A stretch of 64,000 nucleotides of DNA from Flavobacteriales bacterium (GCA_016718655.1 JADKCV010000019.1:1-64000); one strand, 5' to 3'. Positions 35,215 through 45,999 are shown, counted from the stretch's first letter. A program made the numbers and translations. The notes: generated by a model not told the origin, from the sequence alone.

Positions 35215-37416
35215 ATGCATCTGAACCTTTTCGCGCTACTCGTCGGGAGTACGCTCACGGGTTATTCCCAGTCCACGCCAACGACACCCGCATCAGGGTC
35301 CGTGCGCTTCGAGGAGAACAAGGGCCAGGTCATGGACCAACACGGCCACGGCCGACCGGATGTTCGCTTCACGGGTTCCACGCAAGGTGTGGACTTCCAC
35401 ATTCGGACCACCGGCATCAGTTATCAGTTCACGCGGGTCGATGGCCTGCGGTCCAGTAGCACGGATGCCGAACAACGACCGGGTTCGCCACGATCAGGTG
35501 AGGCCCTGATGGTCCCCGAGACGATCACCAGCCACCGTATCGATATCGACTGGCTGGCCGCCAACACCGATCCAAAGGTGCGCCCCGCAAGGGAATTGCC
35601 GGGCTACGCCAACTACTACAACGTGCCTGCGAACGATGCACCAGCGCTCCTGGTGAAGGCCTACGGCAGCGTGGTCTTCGAAGATCTGTGGAACGGTGTG
35701 GACCTGGAGTACCACGCGCGCTCCGGCGTTCTGGAAAGCGATTGGACGGTGCAGCAGCCGGAGGACCACACGAAGATCGGATTCACGGTGCGCGGTGCCG
35801 ACCTCCACGTGGATGAAGCCGGATACCTGATCATGACCACGCCGTTGGGCAGCTTGCGCGAAGGCCGATTGAGCGCCACACAACGCGGTGTGGAACGCCC
35901 GGTGCGCTGGGTGGTGAAGGGCAATGTGGTTTCCATCAGCGTTTCGGATCTTGAACCGAACGTGCCCCTGATCATCGATCCACCGACACGGATCTGGGGT
36001 ACCTACCTGGGTGGGAGCGGCTACGAATGGCCATGGAACGTGGTGAGCGATGGTCTTGGTGGGGTCTATGTCGCGGGGTCCACACTATCCGCCACCAACA
36101 TCGCCACAACGGGCGCACACCAGGTGACCTTCTCCGGGCAATTCGATGCTTTCCTCTGTCATTTCGGAGGGAACGGCATCCCCACTTGGAGCACTTACTA
36201 CGGAGGCTCCGATGATGACTTCGGCCGCGATTGTGCGGTATCGCCGATCAATGGAGACGTGTTCTTTTCCGGCGCCACCATCTCCGGAACGGGGATCGCC
36301 ACAGCAGGTGCCCACCAAGAATTGCCGTGTGGCACATTGGATGCGTTCATGGTGCGTTTCACGACGGAAGGACTGCGCGTGTGGGGCACCTACTATTGCG
36401 GCATCGACATTGAAGAAGGCAACGCCTGTGCGGTGGACGAGCTGGGCTATGTGTACATGGCCGGCTGGACACTCTCCGAAGATTCCATCGCTACGCCCGG
36501 CAGCGTCCAAGCGGTCCATGGCAGCCCCAATAACATGGATGCCTTCCTCGTGAAGTTCGACACGGCAGGTACACGACTGTGGGGTACTTACCTGGGCGGC
36601 GCAGGGGAGGATCGCGCTTACGACTGCGCGGTGGACGCGCAAGGCGCCGTCTACCTATCGGGCCGCGCGGAAGAGCTGCAGGCCAGTGCGACCACGGGTG
36701 GGCACCAACCTGCGTTCGGTGGGTTCGTGGATGCCTTCCTGCAGAAGTACGACAGCGATGGGGCCTTGCTCTGGGGTACCTACTACGGAGGTCCGGACCT
36801 GGACACGTGGGGATACTGCGCCGTGGATGAGGACCACGTGTACTTGGCGGGCACCACCCTGTCGGATTCCGATATCGCCACACCAGGTGCCCATCAAGTG
36901 GTCGCTACATCGCCGGGCTCGTTCGACGATGATGGCTTCGTGGTACAGTTCGATCACAACGGGCAACGCAATTGGGGCACCTACTTCGGCGGGCCTGTCG
37001 GGGAGGCTGTCCTCGGCATGGCTACCGACGGCAATGGCAGCGTGCTCATCACAGGCTTTACCACCTCCAGCAGTGGAATAGCGAGCCTCGGTTCCTACGA
37101 TACCAGCTTTGGCAGTTTGGATGAAGGCTTCCTGGCCAAATTCACCAGGACCGGTGCGTTGCACTGGAGCACCTATTACGGCGACAATAGCAATGACGTG
37201 GGAAAAGGCTGTGCTGCGTTGGGCGGGGATATCGTGTACATGGTGGGCTACACGTACTCCACAGCATCGATCGCTTCACCGGGCGCGTACGACACCACCA
37301 ATGACGGGCCCAACGACATGTTCCTGGTGAAGTTCGATGGTTGCGACCGCGGCCCATCGACCTGCAGCCCAATGCGGTGGCCAGTTGCGGCAGGGATAGC
37401 GTCCTGCTTACCGTGA
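35215..37416 (+). CDS. Secreted SBBP beta-propeller protein (C-terminus frameshifted)
   Basis: From ATG 35215 (MHLNLFALLVGSTLTGYSQ, signal peptide) the product begins with the conserved DUF7948-like opening RFEENKGQVMDQHG, then LDIIDPP-like strand LIIDPPTRIWGTYLGGSG. SBBP repeats of about 55 residues follow (about 260-720), each with WGTYLGG/WGTYYGG and VDELGYVYMAGWT-type blades. The frame breaks near 37347 just after LVKFDGCD. The displaced C-terminal part continues in two other frames to 38031. Restored length is about 938 residues. It is a probable outer-surface protein. Confidence 0.85.
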   Translation: MHLNLFALLVGSTLTGYSQSTPTTPASGSVRFEENKGQVMDQHGHGRPDVRFTGSTQGVDFHIRTTGISYQFTRVDGLRSSSTDAEQRPGSPRSGEALMVPETITSHRIDIDWLAANTDPKVRPARELPGYANYYNVPANDAPALLVKAYGSVVFEDLWNGVDLEYHARSGVLESDWTVQQPEDHTKIGFTVRGADLHVDEAGYLIMTTPLGSLREGRLSATQRGVERPVRWVVKGNVVSISVSDLEPNVPLIIDPPTRIWGTYLGGSGYEWPWNVVSDGLGGVYVAGSTLSATNIATTGAHQVTFSGQFDAFLCHFGGNGIPTWSTYYGGSDDDFGRDCAVSPINGDVFFSGATISGTGIATAGAHQELPCGTLDAFMVRFTTEGLRVWGTYYCGIDIEEGNACAVDELGYVYMAGWTLSEDSIATPGSVQAVHGSPNNMDAFLVKFDTAGTRLWGTYLGGAGEDRAYDCAVDAQGAVYLSGRAEELQASATTGGHQPAFGGFVDAFLQKYDSDGALLWGTYYGGPDLDTWGYCAVDEDHVYLAGTTLSDSDIATPGAHQVVATSPGSFDDDGFVVQFDHNGQRNWGTYFGGPVGEAVLGMATDGNGSVLITGFTTSSSGIASLGSYDTSFGSLDEGFLAKFTRTGALHWSTYYGDNSNDVGKGCAALGGDIVYMVGYTYSTASIASPGAYDTTNDGPNDMFLVKFDGCDRGPSTCSPMRWPVAAGIASCLP

Positions 37417-38031
37417 GCGCTGGTTTCGATTGCACGTGGAGCCCGCCTGATGGTCTTTCTGCTGCCACTGGCAACAGCGTGCTTGCCTTGCCTGCTGCGA
37501 CCACCACCTACTTCGCACGGCACATCGATACCAACGGCTGCGCTGCAGTGGACAGCGTGATCTTCAACGTCACCACCATCGATACCGCCGTGATCCTCAC
37601 CGGCACAATGCTTTCCGCTGCGCACGCGAACGCCAGCTACCAGTGGATCAACTGCGATAGCGCACTGGCCATTCCCGGCGCCACCGCACAGACCTACACC
37701 GTCAGCGAGGTCGGCTCCTACGCCGTGGGCGATCGAACTCAATGGCTGTGCGGACACCAGCGCGTGTGTATTGGTCACCGGCACGGGCATTGCCGATGGA
37801 CCGTCCGGTGCGGTGTACCACGTGGCACCCAATCCGACCACCGGCCTCATCGTGGTTCATGGCCCCGCCTTGGGGTCCTATCGCATTGAATTGTTCAACA
37901 CCATCGGCAGCATCATCCATGCGGAATGGTCCACATCCGAGCGCCACGAACTGCACATCGAACGCCTGCCTGCCGGCATCTACTGGTTACGGATCAATGA
38001 AGCGGTGGGCTTCAAGGTGATCAAGCAGTAG
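37347..38031 (+). pseudogene. Displaced C-terminal part of the SBBP protein, with T9SS tail
   Basis: The second frame (from about 37347) reads PIDLQPNAVASCGRDSVLL, an Ig/PKD-like module, as far as VGSYAV near 37727. A third frame begins at about 37732 (GCADTSACVLVTGTG) and ends at 38031 with a T9SS type A tail (VAPNPTTGL to GFKVIKQ). The second switch lies in a GTGGGC tract, where dropping one G restores the frame. This argues for read errors, with the protein actually intact. Confidence 0.75.
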
Positions 38032-38183
38032 TGGAGTGGTTCGCTTGCCAACGTAGCCGCCTACGTGCCTCACCGCGGTAATGCAGGCCCGATCGACTTG
38101 CAGGACGAGGGGTAGCATAGGGGTGCGATCTTTCCGGAGAACGCCGCTTCAGCGATCAACCGCCACCGTTCCCGCGGGACTGT

Positions 38184-38869
38184 TCAGCCTTTGATGAACT
38201 TCCGCATGCCCAGCGACACACCTTGTCCATCCTGCAAGCCCACGAAATAGATGCCCGGCTCCAACTGGGAAACATCCAGCGGTTGGCTGGTCATGAAGTT
38301 GGCTTCGCTGTGGACAAGCGCTCCTGTCGTGCTCCTGATGGTGAGCGCATAGGTGCCGCGTGGTGCTTCGATCCGTAACTGGTCCGCAGCCGGGGAAGGG
38401 AATAGGATGAAGTCGCCCGCGTTGGCGGCCGTGCCTTCATCCACGGCGGTCGCGATACCCGGGTTAAAACCGATGACGTTCCAGTTCCCGACGAATATGC
38501 CTGGAAAAACCTCCGTTTCTTCCCAGTACAAGGTGTTCGTGATCAAGCAGGTAAGCCCCGAAACGGGATTGGAGATCACCACGGTCACGAACATCGAATC
38601 GGTGATCGGCACCGTGTGGTCGAAAAGGACCAAGCCTTGTTCGAACGCATCACCCGATGTGGTGGTCTCGAACACAATGTCCCCGGAAGTAGTGGTCACC
38701 TGCCACGCACACTCGTTGGCGAAGCCCGATGGCAGGATGAAGAAGCCTGGATGATACAATTGGACATAGCTGGTATCCGAGGAGGAAATACTGACATCCA
38801 TGTTCTCGCACTGGCCCAAGGATGCGGAACTGGCAGGAGGAAGGCGACGACGGTGTAGAGGTTTTTCAT
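38184..38869 (-). pseudogene. T9SS-tailed secreted protein with frameshifted signal peptide
   Basis: The signal peptide MKNLYTVVAFLLPV starts at 38869 in one frame. The mature part, ASLGQCENMDVSISS onward, is in another frame, which is open to 38184 and ends with a T9SS tail (LFPSPAADQL to MRKFIKG). One extra base near 38826, in the CCAGTTCCG tract, joins the two. Restored length is about 229 residues. No domain is recognised in the mature part. Confidence 0.7.
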
Positions 38870-39217
38870 GGGGCGAACTGGATAGGTTCACTCATGTGAA
38901 CAGTTGAACGGCCTTTTGGTTGGCCGAGTGGCTGCCAGAAGCGTCGGAGTAATTGGATTCCTTCGTCCTACAGGGTTAGCGATCCGATAACATCAAGGTG
39001 ATGTCAGGGTCCGAATGACTGTATAAGGGGGCGCGGCCGAATACTACGCGAAGCGGGCGTGTCCTGCGTATCGCGTGAACGAGCGCGTCACCCTCACCTC
39101 CGGATCGCACAGCGTTGGGGCTGGCATCGCGTATCGACCGTCGCGCGTTCCATCGAGCTGACCGGCGATGGCCACCGCGTCGGAAGACCTCGCGCTTCAT
39201 CTGCAAGCCGAACAGCA

Positions 39218-39871
39218 CTAATTGCTCACGTCGTAGCGCACGAGGTCGTAGCAGGTTTCCCAGTGGGTTGAAGGCGAAGAACTCGTAATAGCGCACCGCC
39301 CGATATCCTCGGCCATGGGATAGGACCGAGGCCGCCTCCAATCGGCCATTTCCGGAAAGCCGCCGATGCTCGTGATCTCGGCCTGCATCTTCAAGGTGCT
39401 GAAGGTTCCAGCCTGCACGGTGATCGACTCTGGTGTAGAGTACACGGTATAGTCCAACTGGACGCCCACAGGACCTTCCACTTCCGTGTAGATCGATTGA
39501 TCGGGGATCGCGCAGAGCACGACCTCATGGTCCACCAGTGATCGCATAGCCAGCCGAGAAAGTCGCGCCGCAGTTCTGTCCAGATCGGCGAAAGGGTATT
39601 CCGGTGCACGACCGCATACGTCTCACCGTTCCGACCGAATCCCCGGTAATGAAAATGCTGTCCAAGCCGAGCACCTGAGCCACATTGTCGATGGAGTCAA
39701 CGCGGTACTTCTGGTACCCAGTAATTGCCAACAGCCAGGTTGCTGAACGCAGCACGTTCCAGGTTCTGTGGCGGTGGTTCCGGTAATGGAGCAACAACGT
39801 CCTCGTCGGCTGGCGGGCGGCGAATGTAGTCAAGGCAAGGGTGAGAGGGTGAACCGGGTGGTGGGTGGCAT
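39218..39871 (-). pseudogene. Lipoprotein-like gene with at least five frameshifts
   Basis: Pieces in several frames can be joined into one product. MPPTTRFTLS at 39871 leads to a lipobox-like TTFAAC, then QPADEDVVAPLPEPPPQN, then SNLAVGNYWVYQKYRVDSID, GDSV, then YAVVHRNTLSPIWTELRRDFLG. VDHEVVLCAIPDQSIYTEVE follows, and the product ends YDLVRYDVSN before TAG at 39218. The joined protein would be about 215 residues. The density of lesions is the highest in the window, with no lost conserved residue visible, so sequence error is likely. The family is not recognised. Confidence 0.5.
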
Positions 39872-40222
39872 GGTGGTGGGGTTAGTGGTTGCGTAACGGG
39901 CGTGGTGCAGCTATTGCCTTCAGCGGCAGGTGATGCTCCATCGCTGGATGATGGAACCGCGGCCTCCTTGATCGAGAGCGGTTGCGAGCACTGAAAGGCA
40001 AAAGCCGCCTTCCTATCTTGCCTCAAGACGCTCCAACCCCTGTTCGCTAAGGCGACCGTGATTCGTAGCCCGGCGATGCAGAACATCCACCCAAGCGGAA
40101 TTAGCCCCTACCTCTGCAGTAGCCACTTGCAGCCGATAAGGGGCCGCAAGGAAGGCAGTGGGGCACCGTCGGATCGAACCAATGATCACGGACCCGACAA
40201 CATGAGAACTACCCGTACCATC
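39872..40222. other. Intergenic stretch between two broken genes
   Basis: These 351 bases lie between two divergently oriented, frameshifted genes. No ORF with sensible content and no hairpin or promoter box was found. The true start of either gene could lie inside it. Confidence 0.35.
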
Positions 40223-41303
40223 ATGCGCCACACCGTCTTCGCCACAGCCTTGATCATCGTTTCCTGCACGGCACAGGATCGTCCCGAACAACAGGTGGGT
40301 GAACAAGGCCTTCCCGGGTCGGATACGCCACGCACCAGGAAGCGGTCACGGACATCACCTCAAGCACGGGTTCGCAAGCGGTCTCTTGGATAAGGACGGC
40401 GTCCTCTGGTTCAGGACGCTCCGGATCCGGCGTTTTCCCGCTACGACGGTAGCGCATTCAACCAACTCACCGCGCCAGGATGGCCTGGCCTGCAACGCTA
40501 AAGTCCGACACCGTCCAAGACCAGGCGGAGTGCTCTGGTTCGTACCGCAAAGGGTTTGTGCCGGTACAACGGGCGCGCATTCACAGCCATCCCCTTGCCC
40601 TTCAAGGACACCACCGGCGGATGGCTCGATGAGATGTATCCGATGATCGATCCCAATGCCGTGCATGCCTTGGAAATGGATACGAACGGCGACCTCTGGA
40701 TCGGGACCGCCGGAGAGTGGGGCCTATCGGTACAGCGGAAAGGCGTTCACGTCCTACCTCACGGAGATCGGAACAAAACAATCGGACGGCCGCACCTACT
40801 AGCTGGATCCCGTGCATCGAAGCGGACCAGAACGGACACCTGTGGTTCGCCTCACGACCCACGGTGGTGCCATGCGCTACGCCGATGGGAGCTTCACGCA
40901 GTTCCTTGTGAAGGATGGACTGAGCGAGGATATGGTCCGTACGATTTACACCGATCGGAGCGGTACCATTTGGTTCGGGTTCAACGGCAATCGAGCCAGC
41001 GGGTTGACCGTGTACAAGGAAGGCGCCTTCACCACCTATTCCACCGCGGACGGCCTGTGCGACCCGAGCATCCACGCCTTGCTCCAGGACGCCACCGGGA
41101 AGTTGTGGATCGGCAGCGGTAGAGGTGGCCTCTGCGTCTTCGATGGAACAACGTTCACCGAGGTCCAGATGGCCGATGGCGTTCCATTCGGTCATGTGCA
41201 ATTCATCGTGGAGGATCGGGCAGGGGCCATCTGGGTCGGTGGTGGTGCGGGGTTGTGGAGGATCGTCAATGGATCGGTCGAGGGCATGATCCTGGTGGAA
41301 TGA
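40223..41303 (+). pseudogene. Two-component-regulator propeller-type lipoprotein with several frameshifts
   Basis: The ATG at 40223 starts MRHTVFATALIIVSC, a lipoprotein signal peptide. Propeller blades of the Reg_prop type follow in at least three frames: YNGRAFTAIPLPF, ALEMDTNGDLWIGTAG, MRYADGSFTQFLVKDGLSED, IYTDRSGTIWFGFNGN, LLQDATGKLWIGSGRGG and FIVEDRAGAIWVGGGAG. The last frame is open from 40812 to 41303. It lacks a kinase domain and ends at the propeller. Restored length is about 360 residues. It may be a stand-alone outer-surface propeller. Confidence 0.65.
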
Positions 41304-41468
41304 GCGATCGAGGCCAACTAGCTGGATGCGCTCGGCAGCGACGTCCTGCACAGGGCAGCCTACACATACAGTTGCAGCCTAGCGACGATGCTCGTGGTGT
41401 TCAAGGAACGTGATAGTTCATTCAATTTGAACATAAGGCATCGAAGGATCCCGAGGGATCGACGGCTG

Positions 41469-42687
41469 TTATTCAAGATCGATCAGGTGGATGGCCTCTT
41501 CTCCCTTCCTCCATCGCACTTTGCACAGATAAAGCCCTGACGTAGCGTCGTCCAGGTCCACAGCGTGCACGGTGCTCCACGCCGGTATCCGTTCTTGCCG
41601 CACCAGCTTGCCCGACAGGTCACGCACCTCAAGCACCCCGGCTGAGGGTTGGGCCGCATAGCTCAATGTGAACCTGCCGTTACTGGGGTTCGGGTATGCA
41701 TTTATCGCGATCGGTGGCCCTCGTTCAGGGAGGCCCACATTGACGCCAAGACTGTCACAGATGCTTCCATCCACCGGCCCCAGGTGGTAGTTGGGGTGGT
41801 TGGGCAGGGAGTTGGAGAAGTACCTGGGCAGTTCCAGCTGGTGCTGCACCATGTTGCAACCCAACCCAGGCGCATCGGGGTTGTTGATCACATGCAGGTG
41901 CAATGTTCCGTTGGAGGTGGAGATATAGATCTTGCCATCGGGAGCCAGCTGCGCCATGTCGAAGACCGTGGCGAAGGGTGGGAAAGGAGAATAGAAGGTA
42001 TCCCATTCAGCGATGAGCACCATGGAGCCGGCGATGTCCGCTGCCGTTACATCGTATTGGTAAGCGTCTATGTAAGAGAGACATACAAGTATTGGCCGCT
42101 CGGAGAGAAGGCGACGCCTCCTAAACCCTCACCATCAGATATCGGAATATGTACCGGATTGTAGAACTCACCTGTACAACGATCCACATCGAAGATCTCC
42201 AAGTCAGAAACCGACCAGTAATTGGCGAATTTGGAACCGTCTTGGGAAAAGCACCCTTGTCCTCCTTGCGGTTCCCAAGTTTCACCGATGTCCTGAATGA
42301 ACGGCCCGTTGATACCAGTGGGGTCTACCAAGAACCTGTAGTAGCGTGCGGTGTTGGCTTGGTGGCAATAGACCCACCAATCGCGACCGTTACCATGGCG
42401 AACGGCTGTCAGCTTTCCCTGGTTCAGGTTATCGTCCAGAAGTATCTCGTTCTTGGAAGTCACACCACCTAAGTTGCTGTTCAAGCTCATATCGACCTGG
42501 GTCAGATACAGGTGCTCTGAGGTTAATTCGATGTCGTTGTCGATGGTATTGTGGAAGAGATAGTACCGCTGATTGTTGCCTGGGTCGGGGATGATCAGCG
42601 CGGCCTGATTGATGTGGATTCCTTCAGGATATTGGTCAGCGTACGGTCGGGGATTAAGCCCTGCGCCATTGAGCATGGTATCGCCAG
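41469..42687 (-). pseudogene. Tandem propeller T9SS paralogue, copy 1 (N-terminally truncated)
   Basis: This copy is homologous to the intact one at 42727-44244 but begins at GDTMLNGAG. The first ~100 codons are missing. At 42687/42688 the homology stops, replaced by the 3' flank of copy 2, with AG at the join as microhomology. A second lesion, an extra CT or lost base near 42075, separates YVSLT from the frame with DAYQYDVTAADIAG. The C-terminal part is fine: SPNHPNY, the T9SS tail (AYPNPSNGRF to IHLIDLE). It is a decayed duplicate. Confidence 0.85.
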
Positions 42688-42726
42688 TTTGCCTTCGCCT
42701 AAGGTAGCATCGTTCTGCACCAGCGC

Positions 42727-44244
42727 TCACGGCCCTCCGCCCTCGATAAGCACACGTGTTTGTGCGGAGCGTATTCCCCATCGGAGTTCGCATTGATAGA
42801 GCCCGGTGGCACTGGCCTCCATGGCCACCTTGTGCACTTGGCTCCACGCGGGGATGGTCTCTTGCAGTACAAGCCTGCCCGAGATATCGCGCACCTGCAG
42901 ATCACCGGCAACGGGTTGTGGTTCATAGCTCAAGGTGAAGACACCATGGCTCGGATTGGGATAAGCAGCGAGCGTTAGCGGCGGTCTGCGCTCAGGGAGG
43001 CCCACATTGATGCCAAGACTGTCACAGATGCTTCCATCCACTGGCCCCAGGTGGTAGTTGGGGTGGTTGGGCAAGGAGTTAGCGAAGTAAGATGGCAACT
43101 CCAACTGGTGTTGTACCAGGTTGCAACCCAGGCCGGGTACATCGGGATCATTGATCACATGGAGGTGCTTTGTTCCATTGGCAGTAGAGATATAGATCTT
43201 GCCATCAGGGGCCAATTGCGCCATGTCGAAGACCGTTGCGAAGGGCGGGAAGGGGGAGTAGAATGTATCCCACTCGGCGATATGGACCATGGAGCTGGCG
43301 ATATCGTCCGCTGAAATATCAAACTGATACGCGTCCAAGTAAGAGGAAACATAGAGCAACTGGGAGTTCGGGGAAAAGGCCACGCCAGCCACCGCTTCGT
43401 CATCAGCAATGGGAATGTGCACGGGGTTGAAGAACTCGCCGGAGCATCGGTCGAACTGAAGAACATCAAGATCACTCTCGCTCCAGTAGTAAGCGAATCG
43501 CGACCCATCCGGCGAGAAGCAAACCTGTCCAGCTTCGAATGGGCGCAAAACCCCGATGTCTTGCGTGCTGAGCCCCGAAATCCCCTCTGGGGTAATGAGC
43601 AACTTGTAATAAAGGGATGAATTCCCGCGGTGGCAAATAGCCCACCAATCCCGGCCGTTCGCATGTCTCACAGCGGTTAGTTTCCCCATGATCAGTGTGT
43701 CTGAAAGGATGATCTCGTTTTTAGAGACCACTCCTCCCATGCCGCCGTCCATGTCCATGTCAACCACTGAGAGGTAGAGCCTGAACGAGGAGAGGTTCTG
43801 TAGACTATCTATTGTGTTGTGTAACACGTAGTATTTGTTCTGATGCTCAGGCAGTGGAATGATCAAGGCAGCCTGTGTGATATGCAGACCATTTGGGTAC
43901 TGCGTGGAATACGGACCCGGGTTCAAGCAGGCACCGTTGAGCATCGTATCGCCAGCTGCATTGGCGATGTATGCGCCGTTGGTGCTGAAAAGGAGGTTGC
44001 CGTTCGAGTCAGTGATGGTCGCGCAGGTGCGGCTGAAATCGATGTCGCGGTTGATGTAACTGACGACGAGTTCGCCGGTGAAGAAGTCCAGATCGGTACC
44101 GCCGAAGGGCTGTGGATTCTCGCCTTCCACGCCCCCCATCCAGAGGTTGTTCAAGCCCTGAGCATGTAAGCTGCAAGAGGTGATGAGGACCCCGAACAGG
44201 AAGGCCGCACGAGCGAGGAGGAAGAAGTTCGTGCGACGTTGCAT
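42727..44244 (-). CDS. T9SS-secreted propeller-like protein, intact copy 2
   Basis: This 505-residue protein starts with a signal peptide (MQRRTNFFLLARAAFLFGV). Blade-like repeats hold motifs such as LLFSTNGAYIAN, VSKNEIILSDTLIMGKLTAVRHANGRDWW, CFSPDGSRFAYYW, and LAPDGKIYISTANGTKHLHVINDPD. This is the pattern of Bacteroidota surface proteins that mimic WD40/propeller repeats. The end (AYPNPSHGVF to RVLIEGGGP) is a T9SS type A tail. Copies 1 and 3 flank it in tandem on the same strand. It is the only one without a stop or frameshift. Confidence 0.88.
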   Translation of the reverse strand: MQRRTNFFLLARAAFLFGVLITSCSLHAQGLNNLWMGGVEGENPQPFGGTDLDFFTGELVVSYINRDIDFSRTCATITDSNGNLLFSTNGAYIANAAGDTMLNGACLNPGPYSTQYPNGLHITQAALIIPLPEHQNKYYVLHNTIDSLQNLSSFRLYLSVVDMDMDGGMGGVVSKNEIILSDTLIMGKLTAVRHANGRDWWAICHRGNSSLYYKLLITPEGISGLSTQDIGVLRPFEAGQVCFSPDGSRFAYYWSESDLDVLQFDRCSGEFFNPVHIPIADDEAVAGVAFSPNSQLLYVSSYLDAYQFDISADDIASSMVHIAEWDTFYSPFPPFATVFDMAQLAPDGKIYISTANGTKHLHVINDPDVPGLGCNLVQHQLELPSYFANSLPNHPNYHLGPVDGSICDSLGINVGLPERRPPLTLAAYPNPSHGVFTLSYEPQPVAGDLQVRDISGRLVLQETIPAWSQVHKVAMEASATGLYQCELRWGIRSAQTRVLIEGGGP

Positions 44245-44312
44245 GTTCAGTGTGCTCAGTGTACGTCAAGGAGTTTGCCTTCGCCTAAGGTAGCATCGTT
44301 CTGCACCAGCGC

Positions 44313-45831
44313 TCACGGCCCTCCGCCCTCGATAAGCACACGTGTTTGTGCGGAGCGTATTCCCCATCGGAGTTCGCATTGATAGAGCCCGGTGGCACTG
44401 GCCTCCATGGCCACCTTGTGCACTTGGCTCCACGCGGGGATGCTCTCTTGCAATACAAGCCTGCCCGAGATATCGCGCACCTGCAGCATCACCGGCAACG
44501 GGTTGTGGTTCATAGCTCAAGGTGAAGACACCATGGCTCGGATTGGGATAAGCAGCGAGCGTTAGCGGCAGTCTGCGCTCAGGGAGGCCCACATGGATGC
44601 CAAGACTGTCACAGATGCTTCCATCCACTGGCCCCAGGTGGTAGTTGGGGTGGTTGGGCAAGGAGTTAGCGAAGTAAGATGGCAACTCCAACTGGTGTTG
44701 TACCAGGTTGCAACCCAGGCCAGGTACATCGGGGTTGTTGATCACATGCAGGTGCTTTGTGCTGTTGGCGGTGGAGATGTAGATCTTGCCATCGGGTGCG
44801 AGTTGAGCTAGGTCGAAGAGCGTGGCAAAGGGCGGAAAAGGCGAGTAGAATGTGTCTCATTCGGCGATGTGGACCATGGAGCCAGCGATGTCCGTAGCCG
44901 TTGTGTTGAATTGGTAGGCATCAATGTCTGAAGAGATGTATAGCAATTGTCCGTTCGGGGAGAAGGCGACGCCGCCACCGCGTTCACCATCGGAGATGGG
45001 AACATGAACATGGTTCGAGAGCAGGCCCGAGCATCGATCGACGTCGAAGATGTCCAGGTCCGTTTCGCTCCAGTAGTACGCGAACTTCGACCCATCCGGC
45101 GAGAAGCAGACCTGCCCGGCATCCAAGACACGCACGACACCGATCACTTGGGACATCGGAGTACTCACACCTTGCGGGGTGACCAGAAAACGGTGGAACA
45201 ACGCGCTGTTCGCTTGGTGGCAGAAGACCCACCAATCGCGGCCATTGGCGTGCCTTACGGCTGTGATCTTGCCCACCGTGAGCGTGTCCTCTAGAATGAC
45301 TTGGTTCTTCAGTACAACGCCTCCAAGGCCGCCATCGAGCGTCATGTCTATATCCGTCAAGTAGAGACGATGTGCCGTCGCAGTAGGAAGGTCATCCACC
45401 GTGCTATGGAACAAGTAGTAGTTGTTCGGATAGTCAGGCTTGGGAAGGATGAGTGCGCCTTGGGCAATATGCAGACCGTTGGGATACTGAGCGGCGTATG
45501 GTCCTGGGTTGATGCCGGCACCGTTGAGCATCGTATCGCCAACTGCATTGGCGATGTATGCGCCGTTGGTGCTGAACAGGAGGTTGCCGATCGAGTCAGT
45601 GATGGTCGCGCAGGTGCGGCTGAAATCGATGTCGCGGTTGATGTAACTGACGACGAGTTCGCCGGTGTTGAAGTCCAGATCGGTACCGCCGAAGGGCTGT
45701 GGATTCTCGCCTTCCACTCCCCCCATCCAGAGGTTGTTCAAGCCTTGGCCGGGGAGAAGTACGCTGCTTGCACAGCTCCCGAACAGTAACGCCGCACGAG
45801 CGGTGAGGAAGAAGTTCGTGCGACGTTGCAT
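44313..45831 (-). pseudogene. Tandem propeller T9SS paralogue, copy 3 (nonsense codon and frameshift)
   Basis: The N-terminal 324 codons, to 44857, match copy 2 from the signal peptide to MVHIAE. The next codon is TGA where copies 1 and 2 have TGG (W of EWDTFYSPF). After it the frame runs on to AGD near 44490, where one extra base shifts the T9SS tail to another frame; that part reads QVRDISGRLVLQESIPAW and ends GGGP at 44313. The reconstruction is close to copy 2 in sequence. It would be non-functional if both lesions are real. Confidence 0.82.
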
Positions 45832-45842
45832 GTTCGGGTGGT

Positions 45843-45999
45843 TCAGTGCACAACGATGAGCTTGCCTTTGTCGAAGGTAGCGCCGTTCTGAAACACGGTG
45901 AAGTGGTAGGCGCCAGGATCGAGGGGGGCGCTGCCGAGTGGAAGCGGACCTTCAGCTGAGCGAATTGCGATGCGGAGAGGCCCACTGGTTCGGTGAACA
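45843..45999 (-). pseudogene. Remnant of an upstream T9SS gene tail
   Basis: The last codons read LDPGAYHFTVFQNGATFDKG KLIVVH, with the T9SS tail pattern. Upstream in the same frame nothing homologous remains, and the divergent serine hydrolase starts at 46118. A similar, diverged tail follows the stop codons of copies 2 and 3. It is a remnant of a gene that sat upstream of the propeller protein before duplication. Confidence 0.55.
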
